NCBI RefSeq assembly: GCF_905171765.1
Contig: NC_053391.1
Span: forward strand, 186,754,559-186,818,558
Direction of reading: 5' to 3'
Length of the DNA: 64,000 nucleotides
Origin: Bufo bufo
Taxonomy: Eukaryota > Chordata > Amphibia > Anura > Bufonidae
Translations under genes and position numbers: made by a program
In this document: in pieces, positions 11,539 to 23,139 of the stretch
Position numbering within the stretch: position 1 is the first letter of the stretch
Layout: each line of letters begins with the position of its first letter
The notes under the pieces: generated by a model
The model's database searches: none
Seen by the model: the letters and a program-made list of their open reading frames with translations, nothing else
What the model was told of the DNA's origin: nothing

Positions 11539-12455
11539 ATGGGGCCGCAAAAATCACAGAGCACTGTCGAGAAATTGCGTGAATTTGCCAGACAACCTGA
11601 CGAAGGAACGCAATCACCATTACCGCAGAGAAATGTTCACACTAGGGAAAGTACAGCATCAGATTTAACAATGCCAGCAGCGCCCACTGAGGAGGACCAA
11701 AAAGAACCCACGCTCAAACAAGTAACCGCTCAAGTCCTGGAGGCTATAACAGCGTGTAAGACATCATACACAAGGAAAATAGATGCAGTCAAAATTGACC
11801 TGGGGTTATTACGCCAAGACCTGCATAACCTGCGGGAGCGAGTTCGGCACGCGGAAGAGCATATATCATGCATAGAAGATGTTACTGCTACGGTTCCATT
11901 GTCCATATCTGATCTAAATACCAAAGCGTAGACTTGGAAATAAAAGCAGACAACCTAGAAAACAGGCTCCGCAGAAATAACATCAGAATAATCGGATTGC
12001 CAGAAAGAGCTGACGGTCGCACACCTGACGAGTTCATAGAAAAATGGATAAAGGAGCTTTTTCCAGATGCAGAGTTCTCCTCAGCCTACGCAGTAGAACT
12101 GGCACACAGAGTACCGGCAAAACCCCTTCCGCCCGGGGCCCCACCTAGTCCCATGCTTGCCAGGTTTCTCAATTGCAAAGACAGGGACAGGATACTTTCT
12201 CTGGCAAGAAGACGGCAAGAAATCAAGTATGATGGTGCCAGAGTATCCATCTTTCCAGACTTTTCCATGGAACTGCAGAAACAACATGCCACATTTATGG
12301 ATGTAAAGAGGCGCCTGAGAGAAGTAAACATCCCGTACTCCATGGGCTATCCAGCGAGGCTCAGAGTGGTGGACGGCGATAGAGCGGTCTTCTTTACATC
12401 TCCTGGAGAAGTCACGGAACGGCGGGCCTTAAGGAGAAGATCCCCCAGATGCTGA
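11539..12455 (+). pseudogene. L1 ORF1 protein (RNA-binding chaperone), one frameshift
   Basis: The likely start is the ATG at 11539 (MGPQKSQSTVEKLREF). The N-terminal third is charged and polar, then about 11740-11900 reads as a coiled coil (LRQDLHNLRERVRHAEEHIS). A stop at about 11929 results from a 1-nt shift, after which the next frame continues with NLENRLRRNNIRIIGLPE, the start of the L1 RRM domain. The C-terminal domain runs to PGEVTERRALRRRS. Total about 305 residues, a normal ORF1p length. The protein forms trimers that coat L1 RNA in the family. This copy is broken at the coiled-coil/RRM junction only. Confidence 0.8.
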
Positions 12456-12860
12456 GACTCCTGCAATTCTTAGGGACTAGTCACCAACTGATGGCAACGA
12501 ATTAGTTCGGTCTACTTAATATATCCTAGATGGTTACATGACTATATCTAGTTCCATGTTAGATAAAGCTATGGGGCGTTAATTTCTATACTTAATTAGT
12601 TAAATGGTTATGCCATTATTGTAGCCACAGCCCGCATGCTTCTGCCAATAGTTACCGTAGGCGGAGGCATCCCGGTCTCACTGGCCTATATTCTGGAGTG
12701 AGACGTCACTCCGGAGCTATCACTACATGCGAAGTTAGCATACTGTTACAGTTTTGTTTGAATTTAAAACATAAATGTTTTATTGGTTAGATGCAGTTAT
12801 TCCTGTAGTAATATTGTATACAATTACACACATTGCACTGAGCTTCACATCTGACAACCC

Positions 12861-15800
12861 ATGTCTGCCTTTGAGTCCATGGCCGAGCTAAAAATCTTAC
12901 CATGGAATGTCAGGGGATTAGGTAAACCACAAAATAGATCTATGGTGCTGGTCTTTATTAGGAATTTTAGCCCGCAAATCCTGTGTCTTCAGGAGACACA
13001 TCTGACTACTACCACCTCTAAAGTATTACAGAAACCCTTGGTCCAGTGGGCCGCACATTCTCATCACACCTCTTCCTCACGAGGGGTGTCACTATTAATT
13101 CACAAACAACTGGGCGGTAAAAGACTTGGCCGTTGATTCAGAAGGCAGATATGTATTTGTCTACTCTCTAATTGACTATGTACAACATACATTATTAGGT
13201 ATCTATAACCCCCCTCCCAGATCTATGCAAATATTACATTTAGCAGCTATCTTTGCAGCCACTTACCCACATTCTAGAGTAATCTGCATGGGCGATTTAA
13301 ATATGATGATGGATCCCTCGTTAGACCGCTTTACAGATACAATAGACCCAATCAGTACAGGGAGCCCCTCACAACTCAACAGATTCTTGACTGAGTTCAG
13401 GTGGTTTGACTTTTGGAGGACTAAACATCCCACAGATAGGGTGTACTCCTGCTATTGCGGTGGGCATAACTTCCTAACCCGAATAGACTACTTACTAGGC
13501 AATGAGTTAGCATTATTAAATCTTTGCTCCATATCATACTTACCTAGGGGGATATCAGATCATTCACCAATGCTAGGCACTCTAATACGGGGTACTCCCT
13601 CAGTAATGTACAGGATGAGCATACATCCGTTCTGGTTGAATCTGCTGGGTTCAGCAGATGGGACATCTTGCCAGATAAAAGAATTCCTGGAAGTACATGT
13701 AGATGAGCCTAATATAACCCTGTTCTTACCCCAACTCAAAGTGCCCAACTGGACCAGCCAATTAGTTTAGAAGAAATAACAGATGCCATAGCAGATCTCA
13801 ACAATGGGAAGTCACCTGGTCCGGATGGACTGCCTAAAGAAGTCTATGCCAAATATTCAGAGGTATTAGCTCCACAATTGTTGTCCACCCTACAAGCAGC
13901 ACTGGAAACAGGGCGTCTTCCGGAGTCAATTATAGAAGTCACCATTATATTATTGCTCAAACCTGACAAAGATCCCCTAGATTGCAGCTCTTATTGACCC
14001 ATTGCACTGCTGAACGTAGACTATAGAATTCTAACTAGGGTTCTAGCCACCCGATTGAACCGGGTAATTTTATCACTGGTCCATCCGGACCAGACAGGAT
14101 TTATGTTGGGGAAGTCTACTACGGAAAATATCACAAGGGTTCAGGTGGTTACACAATTGGGACATTCCTTGAACGCAGAATGGGCTCTAGCCTCATTAGA
14201 CGCAGCCAAGGCATTTGATTCCATAGAGTGGGCTTATCTGCATCAATGCTTAAAGGGGTATGGTTTTGGTCCACAGTTCCTCAAATGTAGGTTATTAATA
14301 AATGGGAAATTATCAGAAGCCTTCCCTCTCCATAGAGGCATGAGACTGGGCTGTCCTTTGTCACCACTCCTGTTTGCCCTGGCCATGGAGACATTGGCAA
14401 TTAAGGTAAGAAGCAGCAACAACATCACAGGAATAACCATGGGAGATAAAGAAATTCGCATAGGTATATATGCAGATGATATGATACTATATCTATCATC
14501 ACCTAGCACATCTCTTAGAGGAGCTGCAGCATTGATAAATAAATTTGGGGAGTTCTCGGGCTTAAGAATCAAATGGGATAAATCTGTATATATGCCTCTG
14601 GGCAGAGCAAACTGGACAGGCCCTTCTCATTTGGAGAGATTGAAGATAGTGGACACTTTTAAATACCTTGGAGTAAATATTGTAAAAAAAACACTTTCAG
14701 GCCCTGTCACTTAATATATATACCTTAATTGATAATATACAAAATAAACTCCTAAACTGGAAGACTCTGCCTATTTCAGTGGCAGGATGCATCAACCTAA
14801 TTAAAATGATTATACTTCCCAAAGCTCTTTATGCATTTCAACATTCGGAAGTACATATACCCAAATTGGTATTTAGAGAAATAGACTCTCTGACTAGGGT
14901 TTTTATCTGGGGCAGATCCCGAGCTAAATTAAGTCTGGATACACTAAAAATCCCTAAAACAGAAGGGGGCATGGCTCTACCGGACCACAACATATTTTAC
15001 TTGGCAGGCCAATTGAGGCTCATCAGCACTTGGTATTCTTCCGAAGAACTGCCCACGTCGGAATACTTCTTAAAACAGTACCTAAATTGTAAAACACTAT
15101 GGTCAGTTCTGGAAATGCCTCCTAGATTCCAGAAACCACTGTTGCCAATACACAAGTTGGCACAAACAACCTGGAGCGAAGCCAAATCACTAACCCATTT
15201 TACAGAAGTAGTTTCCGACATACCTTTGTGGGATAACCAATCATTACCACAAATACAGATGGTAATGGGGCAGACAGATGGCAAATGGCGGGTGGTAAAA
15301 CCCTAGGAGATGTATATGACCAGGGAGTGTCAATGACATTTGAAGCGCTATCCCAGAAACATCAAATCCCCAGAACCCTTTTTTTCATAGTTGCAGCTAC
15401 TATCAGGCATTCAAAGCACCACAATCTCCAAATACCCACTTATAGGAGTCGTTAAAATCCAGGGACCCAGAGGATTGGTATCAGTAATTTATTCGCATGT
15501 AGTACAAGCAAAGGTCAGCGCCAACCCCCATACGATAACAGATAAATGGAAAAGACAGATAACCACGCTTACAGAAGATTCTATAGCAGATTTATTAGGA
15601 TCCCATTTACAGGTGTCACCAGTGGTCAATAATAAAATAATACAATTATACATTATACATCAAGCATATTTAACACCAACTAGGTTGTACAGAATGGGTA
15701 GAGCATCATCTACTGCATGCCCAAGGTGCAGGGAATTGGAGGCGGATTTTTGGCACATGATTTGGAGGTGCAGCCCGATTGCCGCATTTTGGGAAGAAGT

Positions 15801-16123
15801 GACGTCCTTTCTATCACACTTGTTGCCAGTTTTCGGTGGCTTGCAACCCTGAAATTTGCCTGTTAGGAATATTGAACGAGGACAATTGGGATCATTACAT
15901 GACAACATTCCTAAAGGAATCTCTATTCATGGCCCATAAAGGTATTGCTCTGAGATGGTACAATCCCAATACACCGAACTTATCCATATGGAAACAACAA
16001 ATAAATCAGATTCTACCGTATATAGCACTGGTGTTCAAACACCGCAATAAACCACAAAAATGTTATAAGGTATGGGTCGGTGGTGTGTATACCCACATAC
16101 ACAGTACTCATCCTCGAGACTGA
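12861..16123 (+). pseudogene. L1 ORF2 (AP endonuclease and reverse transcriptase), multiply broken
   Basis: The apurinic endonuclease starts with LPWNVRGLGKPQNR (about 12895) and includes LCLQETHL, then after a frameshift near 13130 MGDLNMMMDPSLDRF and GISDHSPMLG (about 13550). The RT begins about 13770: GKSPGPDGLPKEVY, SSY-stop-PIALLN (TGA at 13996-13998), LDAAKAFDSIEW (14200), RGMRLGCPLSPLLFALAME (14335) and the catalytic YADDM (about 14468). The C-terminal part continues in shifted frames to about 16123 with a CPRCRE-type cysteine motif (15718). At about 1,085 codons it is shorter than usual. The endonuclease-RT linker looks shortened near 13700-13770. At least three frame changes and one stop abolish function. 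Confidence 0.85.
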
Positions 16124-16648
16124 GACAAGCTATATCAACAGCTCGCGGATCCATGGTTCAATCGGTTTAATTTGAATACCTGAAAGATATATATGATGTA
16201 AGAATACTTAACGGAATAAGGTGACGGCAATGGTACAATGGGTGATTGAATTTATGAAAATTAGTGAAATAATTGAAGTTCCTCGACAAATGTACGGTTT
16301 GTTAATCCTTATTGTATTATGATGTATATCGGAATGTACAAGTCTATGTACTTTTTTTTCTGTTAATAAGAGTTTAAAAAAAAAAGCTGAGAAATTGAAA
16401 TTTTGAAAATTGCGAATTTTTTTAAAATTTTTGCTAAATTTGGTAATTTTATATAAATGAAAATGAAATATTTTGACTCAAATTTACCACTGTCATGAAG
16501 TACAATATGTGATGAGAAAACAATCTCAGAATGGCTTGGATAAGTAAAAGCATTTTAAAGTTATCACCACATAAATTGACACAAGTCAGATATGCAAAAA
16601 TTGGCCTGGTCCTTAAGGTGCAAAATGGTAGGGTCTTGAAGGGGTTAA

Positions 16649-17175
16649 GGTTCCTGCGAGGGTGAGCTAGTGTGAGGACTGGGGGAGCAGCTGGAGAGAC
16701 CAATGAAGAGAAGGTGAGTAGGTTGTGATCAGATAGGGGGAGAGGCGAGTTAGAAAGGTTAGATAGGGAGCAGAGTTGGGTAAAGAAAAAAAAAAAAGTG
16801 TGACCAACTCTGTGGGTGGGAGTGGAGGTCCTCTGTGAGAGGTCGAAAGAGGAAGAGAGCGCTAAAAGCTTAGAGGCAGCTGAGTGGGAAGTGTCAATGC
16901 GGATGTTGAAGTCACCCATGATGATAGTGGGAATGTCAGCAGAAAGAAAGTGTAGGAGCCAGGTATTGAAGTGGTTGAGAAAGATGGTGGCTGGGCAGTA
17001 TGACAGCTACTTGGAATTTGGAGGGAGAGTAGATACGGACAGAGTGTACTTCAAATGAAGGGAGCGTAATGGAAAGTGGCAGTTGTCTGATAGAAGACCA
17101 ACTCCTCCACCACGTTTTCTGCCGGGGCAGGGGGTGTGAGTGCAATGAAATTTGCTATAAGAGAGTGCAGCAGGG
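16649..17175 (-). mobile_element. L2 LINE, 5' part: endonuclease domain
   Basis: On the minus strand this encodes endonuclease blocks of the L2 copy split by P1: HTPCPGRKRGGGVGLL (about 17125), the MGDFNIRID motif (about 16920) and PLPLSDHNLLTFS (about 16745). The last codons, TLAHPRRN, run straight into the 5215 segment after removal of one TTAA, in frame. The copy is 5'-truncated near 17175, and frameshifts occur in the 17000 region. A run of A on the plus strand (16784-16797) appears as a phenylalanine tract on the coding strand. Confidence 0.8.
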
Positions 17176-18704
17176 GAGGCAGGATATTTAGCAGGATATT
17201 TAGTGCTGTATGTGGGAAGAATTATCAATGTATTTATACCAGTTGCCTGGTGTAAATACATTTAAAAATATGGTGATCAGAGCGAGCACCATATTTTTGA
17301 AACGCTTGTGCCGCTCTTTCCAACATGTGAAAAAGTGAACAAGGCTTTATTCTGCTCTTAATTAAAGGGGTTGAACAAGAATGGGGGGGGGGGGGGGGTT
17401 TAACAACCCACACCCACTTTACCGGACCTTAAAAGGAAAGATTACTTACCTACTTCCCAGCGCTGGCTCCCCGCTCCTTCTCCTCCAGGCCTGCGATGCT
17501 CAGCTGGGCTCCCTGAATGGAAACATCCAGTTTGATGTCACCAAAGTCAACCACGGCGGAGAACGCATCCCCTTGCGTCATGTGACCATTTGTCATAATG
17601 TAAGGGGAGCGGGTCACCATGTGAACTTGTGTGGTTGTACGGCACATCAGGAAGCACCACAAGTAACCTGACACCTGAGGCCTGTATCATCTGTTAATAA
17701 TTGTATAGTAGTTTTAATTTAGAAATTACAATTATGTTTATATCGTTATATTACTTAATGCATGGAGCTGTTATTTGGACACGCTATGTTGGAGATTATT
17801 TTGTGTGGTACTGCCACTAAGGCACAGTATATTATTTTTGTAGTGCATGCTAGCCAGCACTAAATGGCATTACTATTGAGGCAGGTATTACTATTGAGGC
17901 AGGTGTATGAAAGAGATTTTTGGCCAACGTATGACACTGCTATTTGTGCATTATACTGTATAGTTCTTTCTAGACTTTATAACAGTATCTATATGGGCAG
18001 GGGTGTACCTAGCTTTTCTGCTGCCTGAAGCAAAAACCGAAACGGCGCCCCCTTCTCTCCCCCCTCCAATGCCAATTTCTGAACCTAAACTCTTTGCCAC
18101 AATGAAAGCGCTCCTCTATCACACAGGCATACGGCCAGTTCTGGTTGAAGCCTTCAAGTTATGAAATGCTAACGTCTAGAAAATGTACTTGTTTGGCTTC
18201 TCTCCAGTCCTGAGAGTGACTGATATTAATAACAACAGGTCTTAGTTTTATGACCATATGTTGCCTCAGAGCAGGACATCAGTTTTTATGTTATATATGC
18301 CTTCTCATTGTGAAGACTTTCCTTTCTGAACTCTGTAAAGCAACTCTTTGATAACTGAGCTTGCATTTCATATGTTGCACCCTAGAGACCAAAGCATTCT
18401 CTTGATTCATGCACTTTCACCCCATTCAGTGAGATTGAATTACATTCATTTTCTGTCTCCCCTGGTAAGTTGTTGATTTAAAGAGACAAAATCAACATGA
18501 GCCCCACATGTAATTACAATGAACAGAGATATATTATAAAGACACAGTATGGTTCTATTCATCATCTCTTCACCGAGTTTATATTTCTTTATACCAAGCA
18601 GTGGAATGTAACAGATTGCTGCTGTCCTAGAGTATATTTTTCAGTAGAACCTAATGATTGTGCAGGGTACATTGTGAGTGAAAACAACTCTAATTAACAT
18701 CCTC
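17176..18704. other. Non-coding region with diffuse repeat fragments
   Basis: No gene was found. A G homopolymer (about 17383-17398) marks the start of a MITE-like block with the words TTACTTACCTACTTCCCAG and GGGAGCCCAGCTGAGCATCG, comparable to 42530-42770. At 17999 a CAGGGGTGTACCTAG word resembles the hAT-type end at 48397, but no partner end is visible. The rest (18080-18700) is unrecognised and AT-rich. Confidence 0.4.
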
Positions 18705-18924
18705 GATGATTCTTTATTTGATATTACAGCATTGCAAAAACAGGAAGCACAGCACCCGACAAACTATAGACATGTCACATGTAGGGATGAGCGAACCCGA
18801 ACTGTATAGTTCGTACCGAATTTTGGGGTGTCCGTGACACGGACCCGAACCCGAACATTTTCGTAAAAGTCTGTGTTCGGGTTCGGTGTTCGGCGCTTTC
18901 TTGGCGCTTTTTGAAAGGCTGCAA

Positions 18925-19095
18925 AGCAGCCAATCAACAAGCGTCATACTACTTGCCCCAAGAGGCCATCACAGCCTTGCCTACTATTGGCATGGCTGTG
19001 ATTGGCCAGTGCAGCATGTGACCCAGCCTCTATATAAGCTTGGGTCACGTTGCGCTGCACGTCACTCTGCTGATTGAAGCATAGGGAGAGGTTGC
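18925..19095 (+). promoter_or_regulatory. Putative hAT-3 promoter
   Basis: GCCAATCA (about 18928), GATTGGCC (about 19000), TATATAAG (19031-19038) and AGGGAGAG (about 19083) appear in the same order as in hAT-1 and hAT-2b. A CCAAT box, a TATA box and a start region about 40 bp later is a plausible RNA polymerase II layout. Predicted only from motif order. Confidence 0.45.
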
Positions 19096-19299
19096 AGCTG
19101 CGACGTTAGGGCGAGATTAGGCAGATTAACTCCTCCAAAAGACTTCATTCTGTGATCGATCTGCAGCTGTGGATCATTGAATTGCTAATATTGACTTGCT
19201 CACTTTTTTGAGGCTGCCCAGAGCGTTTTTAGATCACTTTTTTTCTGGGGTGATCGGCGGCCATTTTGTGACTTGTGGTGCGCCAGCACAAGCTATCAC

Positions 19300-19605
19300 C
19301 AAGTGTATTTAACCATCAATAGTGTGGTTATTTTGTGCTATATCCTACATCAGCTGCAGGCTGAGCCTGTGTCACCGAAGTGCATTTAACCATCAACAGT
19401 CTGGTTATTTTTTGGCCATATACTACATCAGCTGCAGGCTGAGCCTGTGTCACCGAAGTGCATTTAACCATCAACAGTCTGATTATTTTTTGGCCATATA
19501 CTACATCTGGTGCAGGCTGAGCCTGTGTCACCCAAGTGCATTTAACCATCAACAGTGTGGTTATTTTTTGGCCATATACTACATCAGGGGCAAGTTGAGC
19601 CTGTC
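19300..19605. repeat. Tandem repeat, about 79-bp unit
   Basis: Four copies of a unit with CATTTAACCATCAACAGT, TTTTTTGGCCATATACTACA and GCAGGCTGAGCCTGTGTCAC. The first copy is the most diverged. Part of hAT-3. Open frames on both strands are repeat translations. Confidence 0.85.
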
Positions 19606-19614
19606 ACCCAGCGC

Positions 19615-22110
19615 CTAAAAAATAGACCTGACATTTCTATTCAACCAAATCTGTACTGTTTTAGCTGGTCAAGTTATTTGTAGTGACCGTAAAAGCACAC
19701 TTTTTGTTCTGGGTTGAAAAACTATTCCCAAATTTGCCATTCTCAAAATAACTAGTTTCTGGTATATGAGGCCTACTTGAAATCTATCCCAAAAAGGATA
19801 TCTTACATTGAAGGTACTGATAGTGTCATTCAGAAAAACCTAAGACACACGCTACCGTGCGGATAGAAGTCTGATTCTGAGATTAAACCTTAACCTGTCA
19901 CACAGTGCAAAAAAAAAACAGGTCTCACATTTCTATTCAAGCAAATCTGTACTGTTTTAGCTGGTCAAGTTATTTGTAGCGACCGTAAAAGCCCTATTTT
20001 TTTTCTGGGTTGAAAAACTATTCCCAAATTTGCCATTCTCAAAATAACTAGTTTCTGATATTTGAGGCCTACTTGAAATCTATCCCAAAAAGGATATCTT
20101 ACATTGAAGGTACTGATAGTGTCATTCAGAAAAACCTAAGACACACGCTACCGTGCGGATAGAAGTCTGATTCTGAGATTAAACCTTAACCTGTCACACA
20201 GTGCAAAAAAAAACAGGTCTCACATTTCTATTCAAGCAAATCTGTACTGTTTTAGCTGGTCAAGTTATTTGTAGCGACCGTAAAAGCCCTATTTTTTTTC
20301 TGGGTTGAAAAACTATTCCCAAATTTGCCATTCTCAAAATAACTAGTTTCTGATATTTGAGGCCTACTTGAAATCTATCCCAAAAAGGATATCTTACATT
20401 GAAGGTACTGATAGTGTCATTCAGAAAAACCTAAGACACACGCTACCGTGCGGATAGAAGTCTGATTCTGAGATTAAACCTTAACCTGTCACACAGTGCA
20501 AAAAAAAAACAGGTCTCACATTTCTATTCAAGCAAATCTGTACTGTTTTAGCTGGTCAAGTTATTTGTAGCGACCGTAAAAGCCCTATTTTTTTTCTGGG
20601 TTGAAAAACTATTCCCAAATTTGCCATTCTCAAAATAACTAGTTTCTGATATTTGAGGCCTACTTGAAATCTATCCCAAAAAGGATATCTTACATTGAAG
20701 GTACTGATAGTGTCATTCAGAAAAACCTAAGACACACGCTACCGTGCGGATAGAAGTCTGATTCTGAGATTAAACCTTAACCTGTCACACAGTGCAAAAA
20801 AAAACAGGTCTCACATTTCTATTCAAGCAAATCTGTACTGTTTTAGCTGGTCAAGTTATTTGTAGCGACCGTAAAAGCCCTATTTTTTTTCTGGGTTGAA
20901 AAACTATTCCCAAATTTGCCATTCTCAAAATAACTAGTTTCTGATATTTGAGGCCTACTTGAAATCTATCCCAAAAAGGATATCTTACATTGAAGGTACT
21001 GATAGTGTCATTCAGAAAAACCTAAGACACACGCTACCGTGCAGATAGAAGTCTGATTCTGAGATTAAACCTTAACCTGTCACACAGTGCAAAAAAAAAC
21101 AGGTCTCACATTTCTATTCAAGCAAATCTGTACTGTTTTAGCTGGTCAAGTTATTTGTAGTGACCGTAAAAGCACATTTTTTTTTTCTGGGTTGAAAAAC
21201 TATTCCCAAATTTGCCATTCTCAAAATAACTAGTTTCTGGTATTTGAGGCCTACTTGAAATCTATCCCAAAAAGGATATCTTACATTGAAGGTACTGATA
21301 GTGTCATTCAGAAAAACCTAAGACACACGCTACCGTGCAGATAGAAGTCTGATTCTGAGATTAAACCTTAACCTGTCACACAGTGCAAAAAAAAACAGGT
21401 CTCACATTTCTATTCAAGCAAATCTGTACTGTTTTAGCTGGTCAAGTTATTTGTAGCGACCGTAAAAGCCCTATTTTTTTTCTGGGTTGAAAAACTATTC
21501 CCAAATTTGCCATTCTCAAAATAACTAGTTTCTGATATTTGAGGCCTACTTGAAATCTATCCCAAAAAGGATATCTTACATTGAAGGTACTGATAGTGTC
21601 ATTCAGAAAAACCTAAGACACACGCTACCGTGCAGATAGAAGTCTGATTCTGAGATTAAACCTTAACCTGTCACACAGTGCAAAAAAAAACAGGTCTCAC
21701 ATTTCTATTCAAGCAAATCTGTACTGTTTTAGCTGGTCAAGTTATTTGTAGCGACCGTAAAAGCCCTATTTTTTTTCTGGGTTGAAAAACTATTCCCAAA
21801 TTTGCCATTCTCAAAATAACTAGTTTCTGGTATTTGAGGCCTACTTGAAATCTATCCCAAAAAGGATATCTTACATTGAAGGTACTGATAGTGTCATTCA
21901 GAAAAACCTATGACACACGCTACCGTGCAGATAGAAGTCTGATTCTGAGATTAAACCTTAATCTGTCACACAGTGCAAAAAAAAACAGGTCTCACATTTC
22001 TATTCAAGCAAATCTGTACTGTTTTAGCTGGTCAAGTTATTTGTAGTGACCGTAAAAGCACTTTTTTTTTTCTGGGTTGAAAAACTATTCCCAAATTTGC
22101 CATTCTCAAA
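19615..22110. repeat. Tandem array, about 296-bp unit, 8-9 copies
   Basis: The unit contains TGTACTGTTTTAGCTGGTCA, AAAACTATTCCCAAATTTGC and ACACGCTACCGTGCGGATAG. Start points fall near 19631, 19927, 20221, 20518, 20814, 21110, 21407, 21702 and 21999. Inner copies are almost identical; the first and last are more diverged, as expected for expansion by unequal exchange. The last copy breaks off inside AAATTTGCCATTCTCAAAAT and passes directly into transposase sequence at about 22112. Non-coding. Confidence 0.9.
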
Positions 22111-22111
22111 A

Positions 22112-23037
22112 TAGCTCTGGGACTAGCCGGTTTGACGCACATCCCTTGCCTGGCGCATGTGCTGAATTTGGTGGTGCAGAAGTTCATTCGCAACTACCCC
22201 GACATGTCAGAGCTGCTGCATAAAGTGCAGGCTGTCTGTTCGCGCTTCCGGCGTTAACACCCTGCCGCTGCTCGCCTGTCTGCGCTACAGCATAACTTCG
22301 GCCTTCCCGCTCACCGCCTCATATGCGACGTACCCACCAGGTGGAACTCCACCTTGCATATTGCTGGACAGACTGTGCGAGCAGCAGCAGGCCATAGTGG
22401 AGTTTCAGCTGCAGCACGCACGGGTCAGTCGCACTGTGGATCAGACACACTTCACCACCAATGACTGGGCCTCCATGCGAGACCTGTGTGCCCTGTTGCG
22501 CTGTTTCGAGTACTCCACCAACATGGCCAGTGGCGATGACGCCGTTATCAGAGTTACAATACCACTTCTATGTCTCCTTGAGAAAACACTTACGGCGATG
22601 ATGGAAGAGGAGGTGGCCCAGGAGGAAGAGGAGGAAGAGGGGTCATTTTTAGCACTTTCATTTGGAAAAGTTTTGTCAACACGCCACAGCTAAGTGCACC
22701 ACCACCTGATACGGAACGTGTTAGCAGGAGGCAACATTTCACTAACATGGTGGAACAGTACCTGTGCACACCCCTCTACGTACTGACTGATGGTTCGGCC
22801 CCATTCAACTTCTGGGTCTCCAAATTGTCCACGTGGCCAGAGCTAGCCTTTCATGCCTTGGAGGTGCTGGCCTGCCCGGCGGCCAGCGTTTTGTCTGAAC
22901 GTGTATTCAGCACGGCAGGGGGCGTCATTACAGACAAACGCAGCCGCCTGTCTACAGCCAATGTGGACAAGCTGACGTTCATAAAAATGAACCAGGCATG
23001 GATCCCACAGGACCTGTCCATCCCTTGTGCAGATTAG
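22112..23037 (+). pseudogene. hAT transposase C-terminal half (ZBED-like), broken
   Basis: Readable blocks in order are LAGLTHIPCLAHVLNLVVQ (about 22125), NYPDMSELLHKVQAVCSRF (22194), a stop, LICDVPTRWNSTLHIA (about 22318), and ITIPLLCLLEKTLTAMMEE in a shifted frame (about 22555). An E-rich stretch follows, then VEQYLCTPLYVLTDGSAPFN (22750). The hATC domain is EVLACPAASVLSERVFSTAG (about 22860), then TDKRSRLSTANVDKLTFIKM. The hATC part (22747-23037) is open and well preserved. The zinc finger and first catalytic residues are absent; the 296-bp array occupies their place. Stops and frameshifts make it a pseudogene. Confidence 0.85.
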
Positions 23038-23139
23038 ATATTAACTACCTCCCCTTAACAATATATTATTCTACTCCAGGGCACTTCCTCATTCAATACT
23101 ATTTTTAATTTCATTTTACCATTATATTGCGGGGCAACC

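Larger units (their letters stand above)
10556..16385 (+). mobile_element. L1-clade LINE, near full length, inactivated
   Basis: A 5.8-kb LINE inserted into P1. The imperfect 12-bp TSDs are GCAGAGAAATTG (10544-10555) and GCTGAGAAATTG (16386-16397), and the 3' end is an A run preceded by GTTAATAAGAGTTT. A 5' UTR of about 950 bp, ORF1 (about 11539-12455) and ORF2 (about 12861-16123) follow in order. Frameshifts and at least one stop in ORF2 make it immobile. The near-complete 5' end is unusual for a LINE copy. The endonuclease, RT order and YADD box place it in the L1/Tx1 group; I cannot assign a family name. Confidence 0.85.
5220..16644. mobile_element. TTAA-specific DNA element P1 (piggyBac/Kolobok type), with nested inserts
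   Basis: TTAA duplications at 5216-5219 and 16645-16648 bound a segment starting CCTCTTAAGGATCC and ending GGTCTTGAAGGGG. The reverse complement of the right end reads CCCCTTCAAGACC, an imperfect TIR. Removing the segment with one TTAA rejoins the L2 reading frame without a gap, which proves the insertion. Its own DNA is 5220-6076, 9307-10555 and 16398-16644; P2 and an L1 have split it. No transposase is visible, so it is non-autonomous. TTAA sites fit both piggyBac and Kolobok superfamilies and I cannot separate them here. Confidence 0.85.
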
